From: Brachynemurus nebulosus
Lineage: Eukaryota; Arthropoda; Insecta; Neuroptera; Myrmeleontidae
Length of the DNA: 64,000 bases
Direction of reading: 5' to 3'
Assembly (NCBI GenBank): GCA_035578155.1
Contig: JAPWDM010000016.1
Span: 6,544,005-6,608,004, forward strand
Part shown: in pieces, positions 12,740 to 25,539 of the stretch
Layout: every line of letters begins with the position of its first letter
Position numbering within the stretch: the stretch's first letter is position 1
Translations under genes and position numbers: made by a program
Notes under the pieces: model-generated
Database searches by the model: none
What the model saw: the letters and a program-made list of their open reading frames with translations, nothing else
What the model was told of the DNA's origin: nothing

Positions 12740-12795
<56 letters not shown>
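12466..12795 (-). repeat. Interspersed repeat ending in (CA)n(TA)n
   Basis: It contains CGTTCGAGAGTTATCGTG next to (CA)n at 12723-12739 and (TA)n at 12743-12795. The same junction, repeat body then ACTCTCGAACG then CA/GT tract then TA tract, occurs at 28260-28640 (opposite strand) and 41341-41745. The microsatellite is therefore a fixed end of the repeat family and not a chance neighbour. Confidence 0.7.
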
Positions 12796-12800
<5 letters not shown>

Positions 12801-13345
12801 GCATGCTTGAAACAAGTGTTTTTCCAAATCGACTTAAAGTAACCAAAATAAAGCCAATATATAAGAAAGATGATACAAACAACCTAAAGAATTACAGACC
12901 AATCTTTTTGCTCTCTGTATTTTTGAAAATTTATGGAAAAATCATCGCTAACCGGTTAATGACTTTTCTACACACAATAAAACAATAAATGAAGCACAGC
13001 ACGGCTTCAGAGGGAAGAGATCTACGACAAGTGCAATATTTGAATTTTAAAATATCTCCCAAAAGCAATTGATGATGGGAAGTATGTACTGGGGTTATTC
13101 TTTGTTCTTAGTGCAGCAAGAAATATGAGTACTATACAAGAGCGAAGTCTAATTTTGACTTTACACATAAGACAAGCTTTTATGAAAAAACACCTGTTTA
13201 TACTGGGCAGAACCTGTATAACAAACTACCTGAATGGATCACAATTTAAAAGGCCATTAAGGAAGTATTTAATTGAAATGCTACCTTATGATATAAGTGA
13301 TATGTTGTAATATCAAATGTAAACCTTTTGGATACCTATATTGGT
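12795..13345 (+). pseudogene. LINE reverse-transcriptase fragment, broken
   Basis: The plus strand encodes residues typical of the first reverse-transcriptase blocks of non-LTR retrotransposons: KPIYKKDD at about 12853-12876 and NYRPIFLLSVF further on, with a remnant of AQHGF near 12995-13010. A stop at 12986-12988 and another near 13047 break it. A further piece at 13125-13310 looks like the extreme C-terminal tail of such an ORF2, ending shortly before a (TA)n tract. No complete RT, endonuclease or UTR is joined to it on this strand. The missing upstream part of a similar element lies inverted at 13463-14424. Confidence 0.7.
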
Positions 13346-13356
13346 CGATGCAAATA

Positions 13357-14690
<1,334 letters not shown>

Positions 14691-15080
14691 TAACAATTAA
14701 TTATTTTAGGAACAGTCATAAAATTGTTCAGTAGAATTCTTGAAGCGTCGTTGGGCACTTTCGGCTGACCCTCCGAAATTTGTAATAAAGAATTTTCACT
14801 TAATATCTCATTGTTATTTCATTCGATTTCATTCGATTTTAATATTGTTGACTTCCAGTTGCCAGAACTCTTGATATTTTATATAGAGAACTCTAAAACT
14901 ATTATTAAACTAATAAAAACTCAAAAAAAGATTTACGATTCAGTGTGCTGCATAAAATTAGCATAGGTATTCTATTTTTTGTATTTAATTTTTTGGTACT
15001 TATTGTTAGTCATCCGAACTGTTTGAAATATTTATAACTCTGCATGAGGATGACAGAACTTTAACGAAATTTTCAAATTC

Positions 15081-15420
15081 AAGCAATCAAGGTGCAACTT
15101 CATAAAACTATCCACCAACTCATTTCGAGTTAAATTTACTATTGGGAATCAATTAAAATAAATAATGGAAAATTTTAACCTAATAATATGGATATGTTAA
15201 TTAATTTTGGTTTTAAAAGTGAAAAATCGTTTGTATTAAGTATAAATCGCACTACTGTTACAAGACTGGGATATTTTGCAAATTCAGTGTTTTGAGTTAT
15301 TTGCACTACGTTATTTAAAAATGGATGAATTTTGTATTGATATATTTGAATATTTGAAATAATTCGAAATTTCGAAGTTATGACGATATAAACCAGTATA
15401 GCATTTTTACAATTATAATG
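15081..15420. repeat. Diverged interspersed repeat
   Basis: Shares order and short blocks (CATAAAACT, TTAATTAATTTTGG, TTTAAAAAG/TTTTAAAAG, the start of a Gly/Lys-poor AT stretch) with 21861-22030 inside the 3.6-kb TIR element. It is probably an old copy of the same sequence. No gene is seen. Confidence 0.4.
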
Positions 15421-16074
15421 TTTCAGATTATGCAATACAGAGATATATCAACTTACCCCAGTAAAAGTTATTTATGTGTTTCACCTTTAATGAGTTTAAA
15501 CTTGGTTTTATGCAAGATACATCAATCTGACACTATTTGCTATACAGGTAGGCCCGTTACATGTTATTGTCCTATACCCAATTTTCTTACTACAGCTTAC
15601 TACGGGCAATCCATCTCCGTAGTTACAAGAGTAAACAAACTTTTAATTACCATAGTAAATACCACAATTACACAAAAATTCTGTAATTTTCATATATTTT
15701 ACCAGTGACGTTCAACTAGGTAAAATATATAGTTTAAAAATGGAAAGCAGATTTTGTATTTAAAGTAAGTAAATACAGAATCTGCCAATCCTCCTTCATC
15801 AAGACGAAGTTAGTTATTTTCGATTTCCGAAAGCACACGTTTGTAAATATTTTTCTTTTACACGTACGTATATCAAATAAACCCATTTGGTTTGCAATTT
15901 TTTAATAATCAGTTTCTACGCCACTGAGTTATATATGCATTTAAAAATTGGAACCAAAAATCTAGGGAAACTGGCTAACCTGTATAGTATAATATACTAA
16001 TCAATCAAATGCTCTTGGGTTTTATGTACACAATGTACATGTCTCAACATAACTAATTTCAACCTTCTACCCTA

Positions 16075-16382
16075 ATTCTGGGGGGGGGGGGGGGCTGTTG
16101 GCGTGTTAGATCCAGCCAAAAAACTTTTTCTCCGTCTACTCCCTCCAAATTAACCTAGGAAGCTGAATTTTGGATATGTCATAGACAGTTGACCGAAACA
16201 TTATATTTCCAACCGATTTGGAAAAGTTTTATTGTTTTGTTGCCACCCACCACCCCCTTAAAGGTTGGGTCGGATCCAAAATTCGCCAAAAATTTGACCC
16301 ACCTTGATAATATTGATGTGCATCGGAAATGAGCACTCAGCTCTTGCCTTCCATAGGGGGCCCTACACATGTCAAAAGGTGG

Positions 16383-16454
<72 letters not shown>

Positions 16455-16545
16455 AGACATTTTTTCCTTCAGAATCGTGTTCTATGGGTCCGAAAACGGA
16501 TAGCGCCCCTACTCTCGCCTCTCCCCGGTCTTATCGTATAGGCTA
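16075..16545. repeat. Inverted repeat arm A with internal (TA)n
   Basis: After a G15 run (16080-16094) the arm reads CCTAGGAAGCTGAATTTTGG, CCACCCCCTTAAAGGTTGGG, GGGGGCCCTACACATG, (TA)n, then CGGATAGCGCCCCTACTC. The same blocks occur in reverse order and strand at 18130-18600. Both arms hold the (TA)n tract at the same place, so the tract predates the duplication or is regenerated. Confidence 0.8.
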
Positions 16546-17562
16546 ATTTTTATAGGCTAATAGGTAATAGGTAATAAGTCTAATTTTTTCAGTTGAAAAA
16601 TTCGACTAAAAAATGCAACGTAAGGAGTATGGTCGGCCAATTAAAATAAAGGTTACTCTCTAAATATTTGACAGTAATAATGAATAATAAAATAGTCTAT
16701 TATATACCAAATAAAGTTTTTTTGTTGAACCAACTTCTTTAGTCACTAAAAAATTAAACTATTACACTGTATCCGGCAACAACAGATAATGCCCAATTAA
16801 ATCCGTTACGTATACACCAACACACTGACGTGAACATTGCTTTTAAAAAACATTCTGAATTTAATACTTTGACTTATTTTTGTGGTAGCATTTTCAAATC
16901 CGACTCTTCCTCGACAGATCGTGAGTTTGAAAGCAACTTACAGTAATTTTTACATTTAAATTTAACCTAGAATACCTGAATGTAATACGACGTATAACCC
17001 AAAATATTAGAAGTAAAAAATATGTTTTAACCGGTTTCCTTGTTGACTATTATTGTTCAGCAATGTGCTTGTATTACTACAGTATAGTGTATAGCCGACC
17101 TTTACCAACAGTAAAATTTACATATTTTGTTTAATATTAAAATGTATTATACCTATATGCATTATAATATATTATTGTAATAGTGTCATATTACTCCAAA
17201 AATAATAAACCAAACCAAAAAACATTGGTGCTGGGAAATGAAAATTTGAAATATTAGTCACAATAGTATTTGTGTACCATATACATGACTATATTAGGTC
17301 TTTTCATTTTTAATTCCATTTGATTTTCTTCCATCACATAATTTTTTATCCTATTCTTTTGTTAGATGTAATTTACATATTAATAATAAACAAAATGCAC
17401 GTGAAATGAAGTTTATATCACGCCTTAACGTAAGATTTGATTATTCTATTTAATTTAATTATAATTTATAAAGTCGGGAGTAGTCAAGTTAAAATTTTAT
17501 CTGTAAATAAGTTTTATTATTATTCTACTAAGGCATACTTAACGTCTGATTATCATTACCTG

Positions 17563-17685
17563 ACGTCTAGGTTTCAACTTAGACAATGATTTTTTGATTA
17601 AAAAGATTTTGAGCCCTATCTTAAAATGTAATTACTTTGCAGAAAAAGATTCGGATACTATTTGTAAAACATAAAGCGTCATTAA
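17563..17685. repeat. Inverted repeat, right copy (partner 14567-14690)
   Basis: Reverse complement of 14567-14690, nearly identical, and not adjacent to (TA)n at this end. Confidence 0.85.
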
Positions 17686-18129
17686 ACTCTTATCCTAATA
17701 ATCTTTTATAAAACTTTTGAAATGTTGTATAGAATTCTCATAAAATCTATCAAACCTTGCAACACGATTTTTTTTAAATTTAAAAATAAGGTTTATTTAA
17801 AAAGTAATTGCTTTACAGGAAAAAGGCATAAGATTTTTTTGTAGAACTCTTTGAGCGTTACTCAGTTCTCTCATTTAATTAATCAAATTTAGTAAAAAAA
17901 TTTTTTACGTAAAAGTTGAGTATGCTTATTTAAAATTAACTAGTTGTAGAGAACTTTAACAATTAATTTTTGAATTGAGAAACAATGGTATTTATAAAGT
18001 TTGATTCTTTGGACTTAATTTTTCGTGAGAAGTAATGAAAAGTAATTTTTTAAGAATATTCTATTACTAGCTAGATCAGTGGGATTAATGGAGCATAAAT
18101 TAAGTCGTTACAATCAATTTATAATAATT

Positions 18130-18211
18130 AATAAGAAATAAGAACGACGAGAGGCAAGAGTAGGGGCGCTATCCGTTTTCGGACTCGTAGAACATCATTC
18201 TGTAGAAAGAA

Positions 18212-18288
<77 letters not shown>

Positions 18289-18600
18289 TATATATATATT
18301 TTCCCGCTACCTTTTGGCATGTGTAGGGCCCCTTATGGAAGTTAAGAGCTGAAATTGGGAAAGCGGGGCTCATTCTGATGCACAACAATACTATCAAAGT
18401 GGGGTTAAATTTTGGGCAAATTTTGGATGTAACCCAAACTTTAAGGGGGTGGTGGGCAAAAAAACCAATAAATCTTTTCCAAACCGGTTGGAAATAATGT
18501 TTCGGTCAATTGCCTACAACATATACAAAATTCAGCTTCCTAGGATGATTTGGTCCTAGGATCTGCTTTTGGGAGGTTTTAATATCTTACCCACACCCCC
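18130..18600. repeat. Inverted repeat arm B with internal (TA)n
   Basis: Partner of 16075-16545, in the opposite orientation. It includes GAGTAGGGGCGCTATCCG, the (TA)n tract 18215-18285, CTTTTGGCATGTGTAGGGCC and AAGGGGGTGGTGGGC. Together the arms bracket about 1.6 kb without a recognisable gene. Confidence 0.8.
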
Positions 18601-19100
18601 ACTATTTTTAAGCTGCAATTTCATGCTTTTTAGACGTTTTCGAAGTCTTTACCACTAGCACAGGTCACCCAAATTAAGGGATGGAATCCTAGAGGGATGA
18701 AATTTTGTACTCGGATTAAGTTAGTATCAGGGGGGTGCCTTTTGGGGGTCTGAACTTTTAACCCTTACCCCCACTATATTTATACCTAAAAAAAACATGA
18801 TTTTTCTTGTTTTTAACAGTTTCGTTCCCGTCAACATCTTCCCAAATAAACCTAGAAGGCTGAAATTTTGTGTAGAGGTTAAGTTAATAGCCGGTCGCTG
18901 CTTTTTGGAGGTTTCGACTTTTAACCTTACCCCCAATATTTTACGCCAATATTTCCTTGATTTTTTTTGCTTTTTTTCTAACACGTCTAGAGACTCTCTA
19001 AGGAAACTAGAGGACTGAAGTTGATTGAGTTAGTATCCAGTTAGTACCTTTTAGGGATTCCAGATTACTTCCCCCCCCCCACTTCTCCCATTTTTACATC
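18520..19100. repeat. Diverged tandem array, unit about 150 bp
   Basis: Three to four units are aligned by the blocks CCTAGAAGGCTGAAATTTTG, TTAAGTTA(A/G)TA, GG(T/C)GCCTTTTGGGGG or its variant, and TTACCCCCACTAT. The first unit overlaps the inverted arm B, so arm A and arm B each also carry one unit. The array is old, with many indels. Confidence 0.65.
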
Positions 19101-19417
19101 GGAATTCAATGATATTGTTTAATGTGTTTTAAGTGTATTATTTTTATTCTAATACAAGTAGGCGGATAGTAATTTTAAAAATTTAAAAAAATGAACTTTC
19201 TTTTATAACAAATGCAATACATAAATAAATATTAAGTAATTTAAAATAGTTATTAAAGTCACTATTTATTTATAAAGTAGGAAATTTGAGTTTTTATTGT
19301 TCAGACTCTACTGTACTTAACATTGCGTACGGCCTAACGGGGTTCCACTGTACTTCGATACCCACCAGTTGAAGTACACACGAATGGTATCAACTTTAAG
19401 CAATAAACTTTTACCAA

Positions 19418-19488
19418 GCTAGTGGCGCAACGGATAAGACGGCCGACCGTGAACCCAAAGAAGCGGTGTTCCATCCCCAACGCCGGTA
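19418..19488 (+). repeat. tRNA-like segment inside the 5' LTR
   Basis: AGTGGCGCAACGGATAAGAC matches a pol III A box and D arm closely. A T-arm-like GGTGTTCCATCCCC follows at the right spacing. The 3' LTR copy (25660-25730) is better preserved. The nearest look is an arginine-type tRNA, but the anticodon stem does not pair cleanly. Confidence 0.6.
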
Positions 19489-19572
19489 ACCTCTAAAATC
19501 ATTTTGTTTTTAATCACACTTTTTTTCCTTTATTATGTAATGGTGGAATATTGTCGAAGAATCTGGAAGAAC

Positions 19573-19840
19573 CATATATGTAGTATACATATATAGCCAA
19601 ATCGATATGAAAAAAACGTTCCAACATCACGGTGCAGATTTGGAAGTATTTTGTTTGGTTTGCGCAAACGCGACTTTTTTGGTGGTAATATGAACCAATC
19701 TAAACAGTAAACACGGTAAACACTAATTGATGCATCTGCGCAAAACAACTGAAGTGCCTCTACCCGATGTCTATCCGTCTCACTTCATCGGAACCACTGC
19801 CTCTTATAGGGATTGGCCATATAGTTATAATACATATATG
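19573..19840. mobile_element. 268-bp MITE with 8-bp target duplication
   Basis: Flanked by perfect copies of GGAAGAAC at 19565-19572 and 19841-19848; the uninterrupted 3' LTR has one copy (25812-25819 region). The ends are inverted: CATATATGTAGTATACATAT on the left and ...ATAATACATATATG on the right, both continuing into a TTGGC/GCCAA block. An 8-bp duplication is the length made by hAT-type transposases. No ORF of its own. Confidence 0.85.
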
Positions 19841-19990
19841 GGAAGAACGGTAACCGATAAACAAATACGAAACATCTGGACAACATAACACCTAACGTCA
19901 GCACTCTGATGGATATATAAGTCGGTCGCGCCAGATGGTGGATATCAGTCGTGTGCAATCAGTACTAGAAGGAAGTGTTGGTAAATAGTA

Positions 19991-22281
19991 TAGTCCAATC
20001 ACAATGAAAGCACAATGTTAATTTTGCAAAAATTGTTAACAGGATAAAAAAAATATGGTCGTGTAGAAAAAAAATCTAAGGAAGACAGCGTTTTATTTCC
20101 CTAAAATTTTCATGGCGAACCTAGCCTAAAAAATTCGTAAAAGTAAAAAAAAAGGTTTCTCGCTGACAGAAAAGAAACTTGAAGTCGAATCGAAAAAAGT
20201 TAAATTAGAACGTTGTAGGTATTAAAATTATCTATAGAATGATGTATAATAAGTTATAGATTGGTGAATAGGCCATAGAGAAAAATGAAAAAAACCGTTA
20301 AAAATCACGTCTCTTAAATTTGTTAATTACTTTTTTTTAACGCAACTTACAAATTTGTTATTTGGTAAAAGTATAGCCTCTCGTTAGCTAAAGAAATAAT
20401 TTTTTTTTGCGAAATCTTGAAAATTTTTCTGGAAATTTCAGTTTTTGTAAAAAAAATCCTTTTTCTAAAAATGATGCTCTTGGTCAGGGGATTATTCTAG
20501 AGCAACACTTAAGAGCTCAAAATCTTCTCAAAGATTTGTTCTACCATATGCAAGTAAATAAAGGTCGATTTTTTAAATTTTCGATGTTCAAAATGGCACC
20601 CAAAAATTGTGCCGATTTTGAGGTTAGTTTTTTCTCCTGTATTTTTTTAAATTTAATATTTATCGAAACTGGACTAGGGACAATCAATAGTCGTTATATT
20701 CTTTTACGTATGCCAAAAAGAAATTTTATCGTACCACCGTCTGGCGCTGGGATTATGATTTAACATCGATTCTTCTCCTTTTTTTTTCCTCTTTGCTCAC
20801 CGGTACTTAATGGATCTTCGAAATTTAGTGCAACTTTTCCATCTTCAATGCTTGCAACGTTCCTATATTTTCCTTCCTCCTCACCTAACATACTATCTTC
20901 TGTTGCCCTAAAGTCGCTTGAATGATCATTTAAATTACTAGCGTGTGTTATTTCAAAATTTGAACATGGCGTCTCATCACAGTTAACACATACGTTAACA
21001 ATTACGCAGAAAAAGGCACTGGGTATGTATTAGAAAACTGAATGTATGTTCCACTTCAGCACTATTATTTTGACACTTATCGCTGCTATAGTATTTTTAT
21101 ATATACCTCATTTCAGATACTATTGACCATGAGTTTTTGTTAAAAAATTAAATAATTCGTATATTCGAAACAAATCAATCTTCTATTCTTTTCTAAAAAT
21201 AAACTGCAAATTTAAAATTTACATAAATGCAATAATAAAAGAGATAAAGCCAAGAAAACGGAAATTATTTAAATTCAAAGTGACGAAGCATGGTTAAATT
21301 TAACTGAAACGAACCATACTTAAACTATAAATTGTTGTACTAAGAATGATCTACACTAAAATTACAATTGCCTTATAAAACAAAAGTTGAGTAAAATTAC
21401 AAATCATTGTTTACCAATTTAAAATCATTACATAAATCTAGTAATTTTCTAACACATGTCAGAGACTTTCCTAAAATGTATTTTAATTTTACTATCTTTA
21501 TGTACAAATCCAATATGCAGCGTAATTGTACGGAACTGTTCATCGAATTTTTATAAGAAACTTCTCAAATTTACAAATATTGCCTGTAATTTGGTTTTGT
21601 AGAACTTCTTGTAAAATTACAAAACAAACTTGCAGTGGAAACTACAACAAAAATATAGAAGATTTAATAACTATTTTTGAATTTTCAAAATGTCGATTGT
21701 AAAAGTACACACTGTGTATTATAATTTCATCGAGAATTTCTATTTATCTAACGCGCGTTTTAATTTTACGAAATTGTACATCAAATTCAAATGACAATGT
21801 TTTCAAATTTACAAATATTTGCTTTAATTTAGTTTGCTAGAAATTTTTTTAAGGTTTTCAGTTGCTAATTGTTGAGGCGTCAACCTCATAAAACTGGCTG
21901 CCAGATCATTTCAATTTGCTTCTGGAAATAAATTAAAATTAAAAATCTTAATTAATTTTGGATTTAAAAAGAAAAAAAGTCGTTAATATGAAGTAATAAA
22001 TATTATTGCCTTACCATATCCCAGTTAATACACAATTTGTTATAATTTTTAAATTTAGTAAAAGTATATATTAAGAATTAAGAACATTACATTGTATAAA
22101 TCAATAGCCTAGTCGGTAAGTGTGTCTAATGTGATAAAAGCTCCATCTAAAAGGTTGCGTGTTCAAATCCTACACGTTTCAATCTTCCTCAGCTGCGTTT
22201 TTAATTTGATATGAATTAATCTGCTGTAAGCTGGCAACATAAATAGTAAGTATTACGTATTACAAAGTTAAGTAAACACAT

Positions 22282-22354
<73 letters not shown>

Positions 22355-23598
22355 GAATTTTTTAACACTTTGATTTTACAAATAATTTTCAGTAGCATTG
22401 TTGGTAAAATTACAACATTTGTCGTATGAAATTGACAAACAAAATTTTATTATCTGTTTAGTAAGATTAGTACTTTTGTTTTGTAACTTTCCAAAACAAA
22501 ATTAGCAAAAAATATTTTGTAAAATTACAACACTTGGTTTACTAAATTACAAAACTGCATTGGCAATTTACTTCCAACGCATTTTTTGTAAAATTACCAT
22601 AGAATTTTTTAACAGTGTAGTGATATATTAGATATCTTGCACGATCTCATAGAAAAAACACAGATATTGGAAAATTGGATGTACGCTAAATTTTGATGCT
22701 GTTATTTTGACGGATTTCACCAATCAAATCATAGCGAATATTTTTATTATTGCAGACTAAGTAATGAACAACAAAATGTGTCAATTTCAAACGTCTTGTA
22801 TAAACAGAACGGACTCAGGAATTTTTAGAAAAAAAAATATCCCAGCGCCAGACGGTCGTACGATAAAATTTCTTTTTGGCATACGTAAAAAAATAATGAC
22901 TATTGATTGTCCCTAGTCCAGTTTCGATAAATATTAAATTTAAGAAAATACAGGAGAAAAACCTAACCTCAAAATTGGCAATACTTTTGGGTGCCATTTT
23001 GAACATTGAAAATTTAAAAAATCAACCTTCATTTACTTGCATATGGTAGAACAAATCTTTGAGAAGATTTTGAGCTCTTAAGTGTTGCTCTACAATAATC
23101 CCCTGACCAAGAGCATCATTTTTAGAAAAAGGCGTTTTTTTACAAAAACTGAAATTTCCAGAAAAATTTTCAAGATTTCGCAACAAAAAAAAAAATTACT
23201 TCTTTAGCTAACGAGAGGCTATATTTTTACCAAATAACAAATTTGTAAGTTGCGTTAAAAAAAAAGTAATTAACAAATTTAAAAAACGTGATTTTTAACG
23301 GTTTTTTCCATTTTTCTCTATGGCCTATGCACCAACCTATAACTTATTATACATCATTCTATAGATAATTTTAATACCTACAATGTTCTAATTTAACTTT
23401 TTTCGAGTCGACTTCAAGTTTCTTTTCTGTCAGCCAAAAACCTTTCTTTTTACTTTTACGAATTTTTTAGGCTAAGTTCGCCATGAAAATTTTAGGGAAC
23501 TAAAACAACGCTATCTTTCTTAGATTTTTTTCTACACGACCATATTTTTTTATCCTGTTAACAATTTTTGCAATGACTTGTGTAGATTGATTGGACTA
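19991..23598. mobile_element. 3.6-kb element with about 760-bp terminal inverted repeats
   Basis: It interrupts the 5' LTR and is flanked by GTA at 19988-19990 and 23599-23601; the empty site is visible in the 3' LTR near 25955. The ends TAGTCCAATC and GATTGGACTA match. The outermost 40 bp diverge, then 20015-20755 and 22845-23575 are nearly identical inverted arms. The arms contain an ORF-like tract that is mirrored in both arms (20407-20763 plus, 22815-23006 minus), which I take as non-coding. The 2-kb centre has short AT-rich repeats (AAAATTACAAA), a tRNA-like B box and (TA)n, and no transposase. Confidence 0.88.
22113..22185 (+). repeat. tRNA-like segment inside the 3.6-kb TIR element
   Basis: TAGCCTAGTCGGTAAGTGTG resembles a box A/D arm, and GGTTGCGTGTTCAAATCCTA resembles a box B with two extra bases. 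No full cloverleaf pairs, so a tRNA-derived SINE remnant is more likely than a gene. Confidence 0.5.
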
Positions 23599-23869
23599 GT
23601 AGTCATAGTGAATCAAGGAATCGGACCGGACGGAAATTGGACACCGAGTTGGACTTGAATTGAGAAATTGGACGCTACATGGAATCGGAACGGTTTGGAT
23701 TGGAATTTGGACTTGGAAGAAATATTCATTTTCTTAAACATTGTTATTTTGAATCATAAATTGTTAATAAATTGTTGTTAGAAAAAAAACTTCTGTTTTA
23801 TTAATTGGAAAAACATATTTGAAAATTGGGTACTCCAACAGCGTTCGTCACAATCGAAACTAGAGTACA

Positions 23870-23891
23870 TTGGCGCCCGAGCAGGGACCTG
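23870..23891 (+). other. Primer-binding site of the LTR element
   Basis: TGGCGCCCGAGCAGGGACC starts two bases after the 5' LTR end. It differs at one internal position from the lysine-tRNA primer site known from many retroelements, so a tRNA-Lys-type primer is likely. Confidence 0.85.
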
Positions 23892-24144
23892 AACACGAAA
23901 ACGGACACAACAAAGACAAGGATCGAATACAACAAATGGCGCCCGAGCTATAAATACGAAAAAGCGACAACTCAAGGAAGAGGCCAAGAGAGTTGGACGG
24001 AAGCAACACCGGCAGATCCTGTTCACTTCCGAGTGTTCAAAGGACTGGACACCAGGATGGCACCTAAGGCGATGGAGGCAACTGGATGAACACCGGGAAG
24101 CAAGTCAACCAGGCCGAGCACTTCCAGAACCATCATTGACCACG

Positions 24145-24852
24145 ATGGAAGAAATGGTTGCGGCAGTGATGAACCAAATGAGTCGTGCACTGGAACAGAG
24201 GAAACAAACGTTCGATACGTTGGTCAAACAAACAAAAGAACGGAACCAACGTATGGAGGGACAAATGCTGGAACCAATCATAAGAATGAACCCACGAATA
24301 GACGAACTGTTCAAACAATCCACCGTCTAATTATGTGGTACCAACAAGGCACGCAACTCTAATAACAATAACGAAGTAGAAGCGTCAATCCACACGACTC
24401 CGATTGACACCATCGGACGGATCCAGGTCACACAAACAAGACCAGAAGATGACATGGAAGCGACGACTATCCCACACGACGTCCTAGACAGGACGCAGAC
24501 AACGCAGCCCCAGGAGAGCCAGGAAGAGGCAATCGTAAAGCGACACACGGTCTTCAGTCCAATAAGTGAACCGTCCGACAACGATGAAGTCCGCGAGCAA
24601 AAGAAAGTTGAAGATACCACCAAACCGCCAACCGAAGAAGGAAGAATGAACGCAGCAGAAGTCACCGAGCCAAAGGAAGAACCTGTCACTGTGGTACAGG
24701 AAGGCCAATTCGCTACGGTCATTTCAGCGGTAAGAGGGAAGGCCAATGGGGAGCTGCCCATAGCTCAAATGAAAAGTCCAGGAATTGGGGGTAGGTCGGA
24801 CCGACGGCACACACGACAGGTCAAGGGGAGAAATCGGCGATACCTCTTGTAG
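24145..24852 (+). pseudogene. Gag-position ORF of the LTR element, one internal stop
   Basis: A single reading frame of about 235 codons runs from the ATG at 24145 to the stop at 24850-24852, broken only by TAA at 24328-24330. The first part is a likely amphipathic/coiled-coil stretch (MEEMVAAVMNQMSRALEQRK). The second is acidic, rich in E, T and P, and ends in a basic tail (RSDRRHTRQVKGRNRR). No zinc knuckle, protease or RT motif is present. The position directly after the leader suggests a gag-like or accessory protein; sequence alone does not identify it. An overlapping minus-strand ORF (24327-24761) is its shadow. Confidence 0.5.
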
Positions 24853-25529
24853 CACGATAAGGACAAGGTCAGGAAAAGGATTCAATCGCGGAGGAAGATA
24901 ACAGGCCGCCTAATTTCACCACCGCGCCAACAGAAGAAGAGAAAAAGATGTGCTAGATCGGGGAGTTTCACAATAGCCAACTGGAAGGACCAACATAAGA
25001 AGAAAGGCGGCGGCAAATTCAGGAGGGGTCGCATAACATTCGACCCTGGAGGAGAAAAGTAGTATTCGAGGCACGGTAATCATTACAACGAACATTCGGC
25101 TCCTCGCACATGAAGACCAACACAACAAGGCGATCTATAATCATCAACTCGTACGGGCCGATAAAGAAGAGGGATCACCATCAGCTAGCACGGATCGATG
25201 AAAAAGAGGGACCAGTAACAAGACCGTGGGGGTACACATAGGACTGGCGTCAAGATGGATGAGCCATGCAGGGTGCAGCAGGTTTTACCTGCCAGTGTTC
25301 GTAAACTGGACACCGAGCCCGCTACTAAGGTACATTGAAACTCACTCAAGCCTGCCAATATAAGGATCAAGGAAGCAATCGACGGGTTCGAGTTCGGGGA
25401 GCCGCCCCCGATTACGAGAGAGGAAGAGTTGAGCGACCGGCACCAGGACAGCGGGACAGGGAGGACAACAGGCGGCAAAACTTGCGGCCCAGATGAGGGC
25501 AGTCAGAACAGCCGTACGCAATGTCTTTG
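24853..25529 (+). other. Untranslated remainder of the LTR-element interior
   Basis: GC content is higher than the surroundings, with only broken short frames. It could be packaging sequence or a decayed coding region. No RT, RNase H or integrase motif was found on either strand. Confidence 0.5.
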
Positions 25530-25539
25530 AAGGGGGTGA
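25530..25539 (+). other. Polypurine tract
   Basis: AAGGGGGTGA lies directly before the TGTTGAG start of the 3' LTR, the expected place for plus-strand priming. Confidence 0.7.

Larger units (their letters stand above)
19298..23869 (+). repeat. 5' LTR, split by two insertions
   Basis: Aligns to the 695-bp 3' LTR in three blocks: 19298-19572, 19849-19990 and 23599/23602-23869. Removing the insertions and their target duplications leaves about 685 bp. The last bases lack CACAAC relative to the 3' LTR. Differences between the two LTRs are scattered, at a few percent by eye, so the insertion is not brand new. Confidence 0.85.

Noticed and set aside
12691..12988. ORFs with long IYIYIY runs (also at 13281, 14332, 16179, 18128, 22216, 36133, 41461, 42505)
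   Set aside because: They are translations of (TA)n microsatellites with no independent coding support.
20407..20763. 118-codon ORF in the 3.6-kb TIR element as a transposase
   Set aside because: It lies in the terminal inverted repeat, is mirrored in the other arm, and shows no catalytic motif.
24327..24761. 144-codon minus-strand ORF in the LTR-element interior
   Set aside because: It is the shadow of the plus-strand gag-position frame and has no domain.
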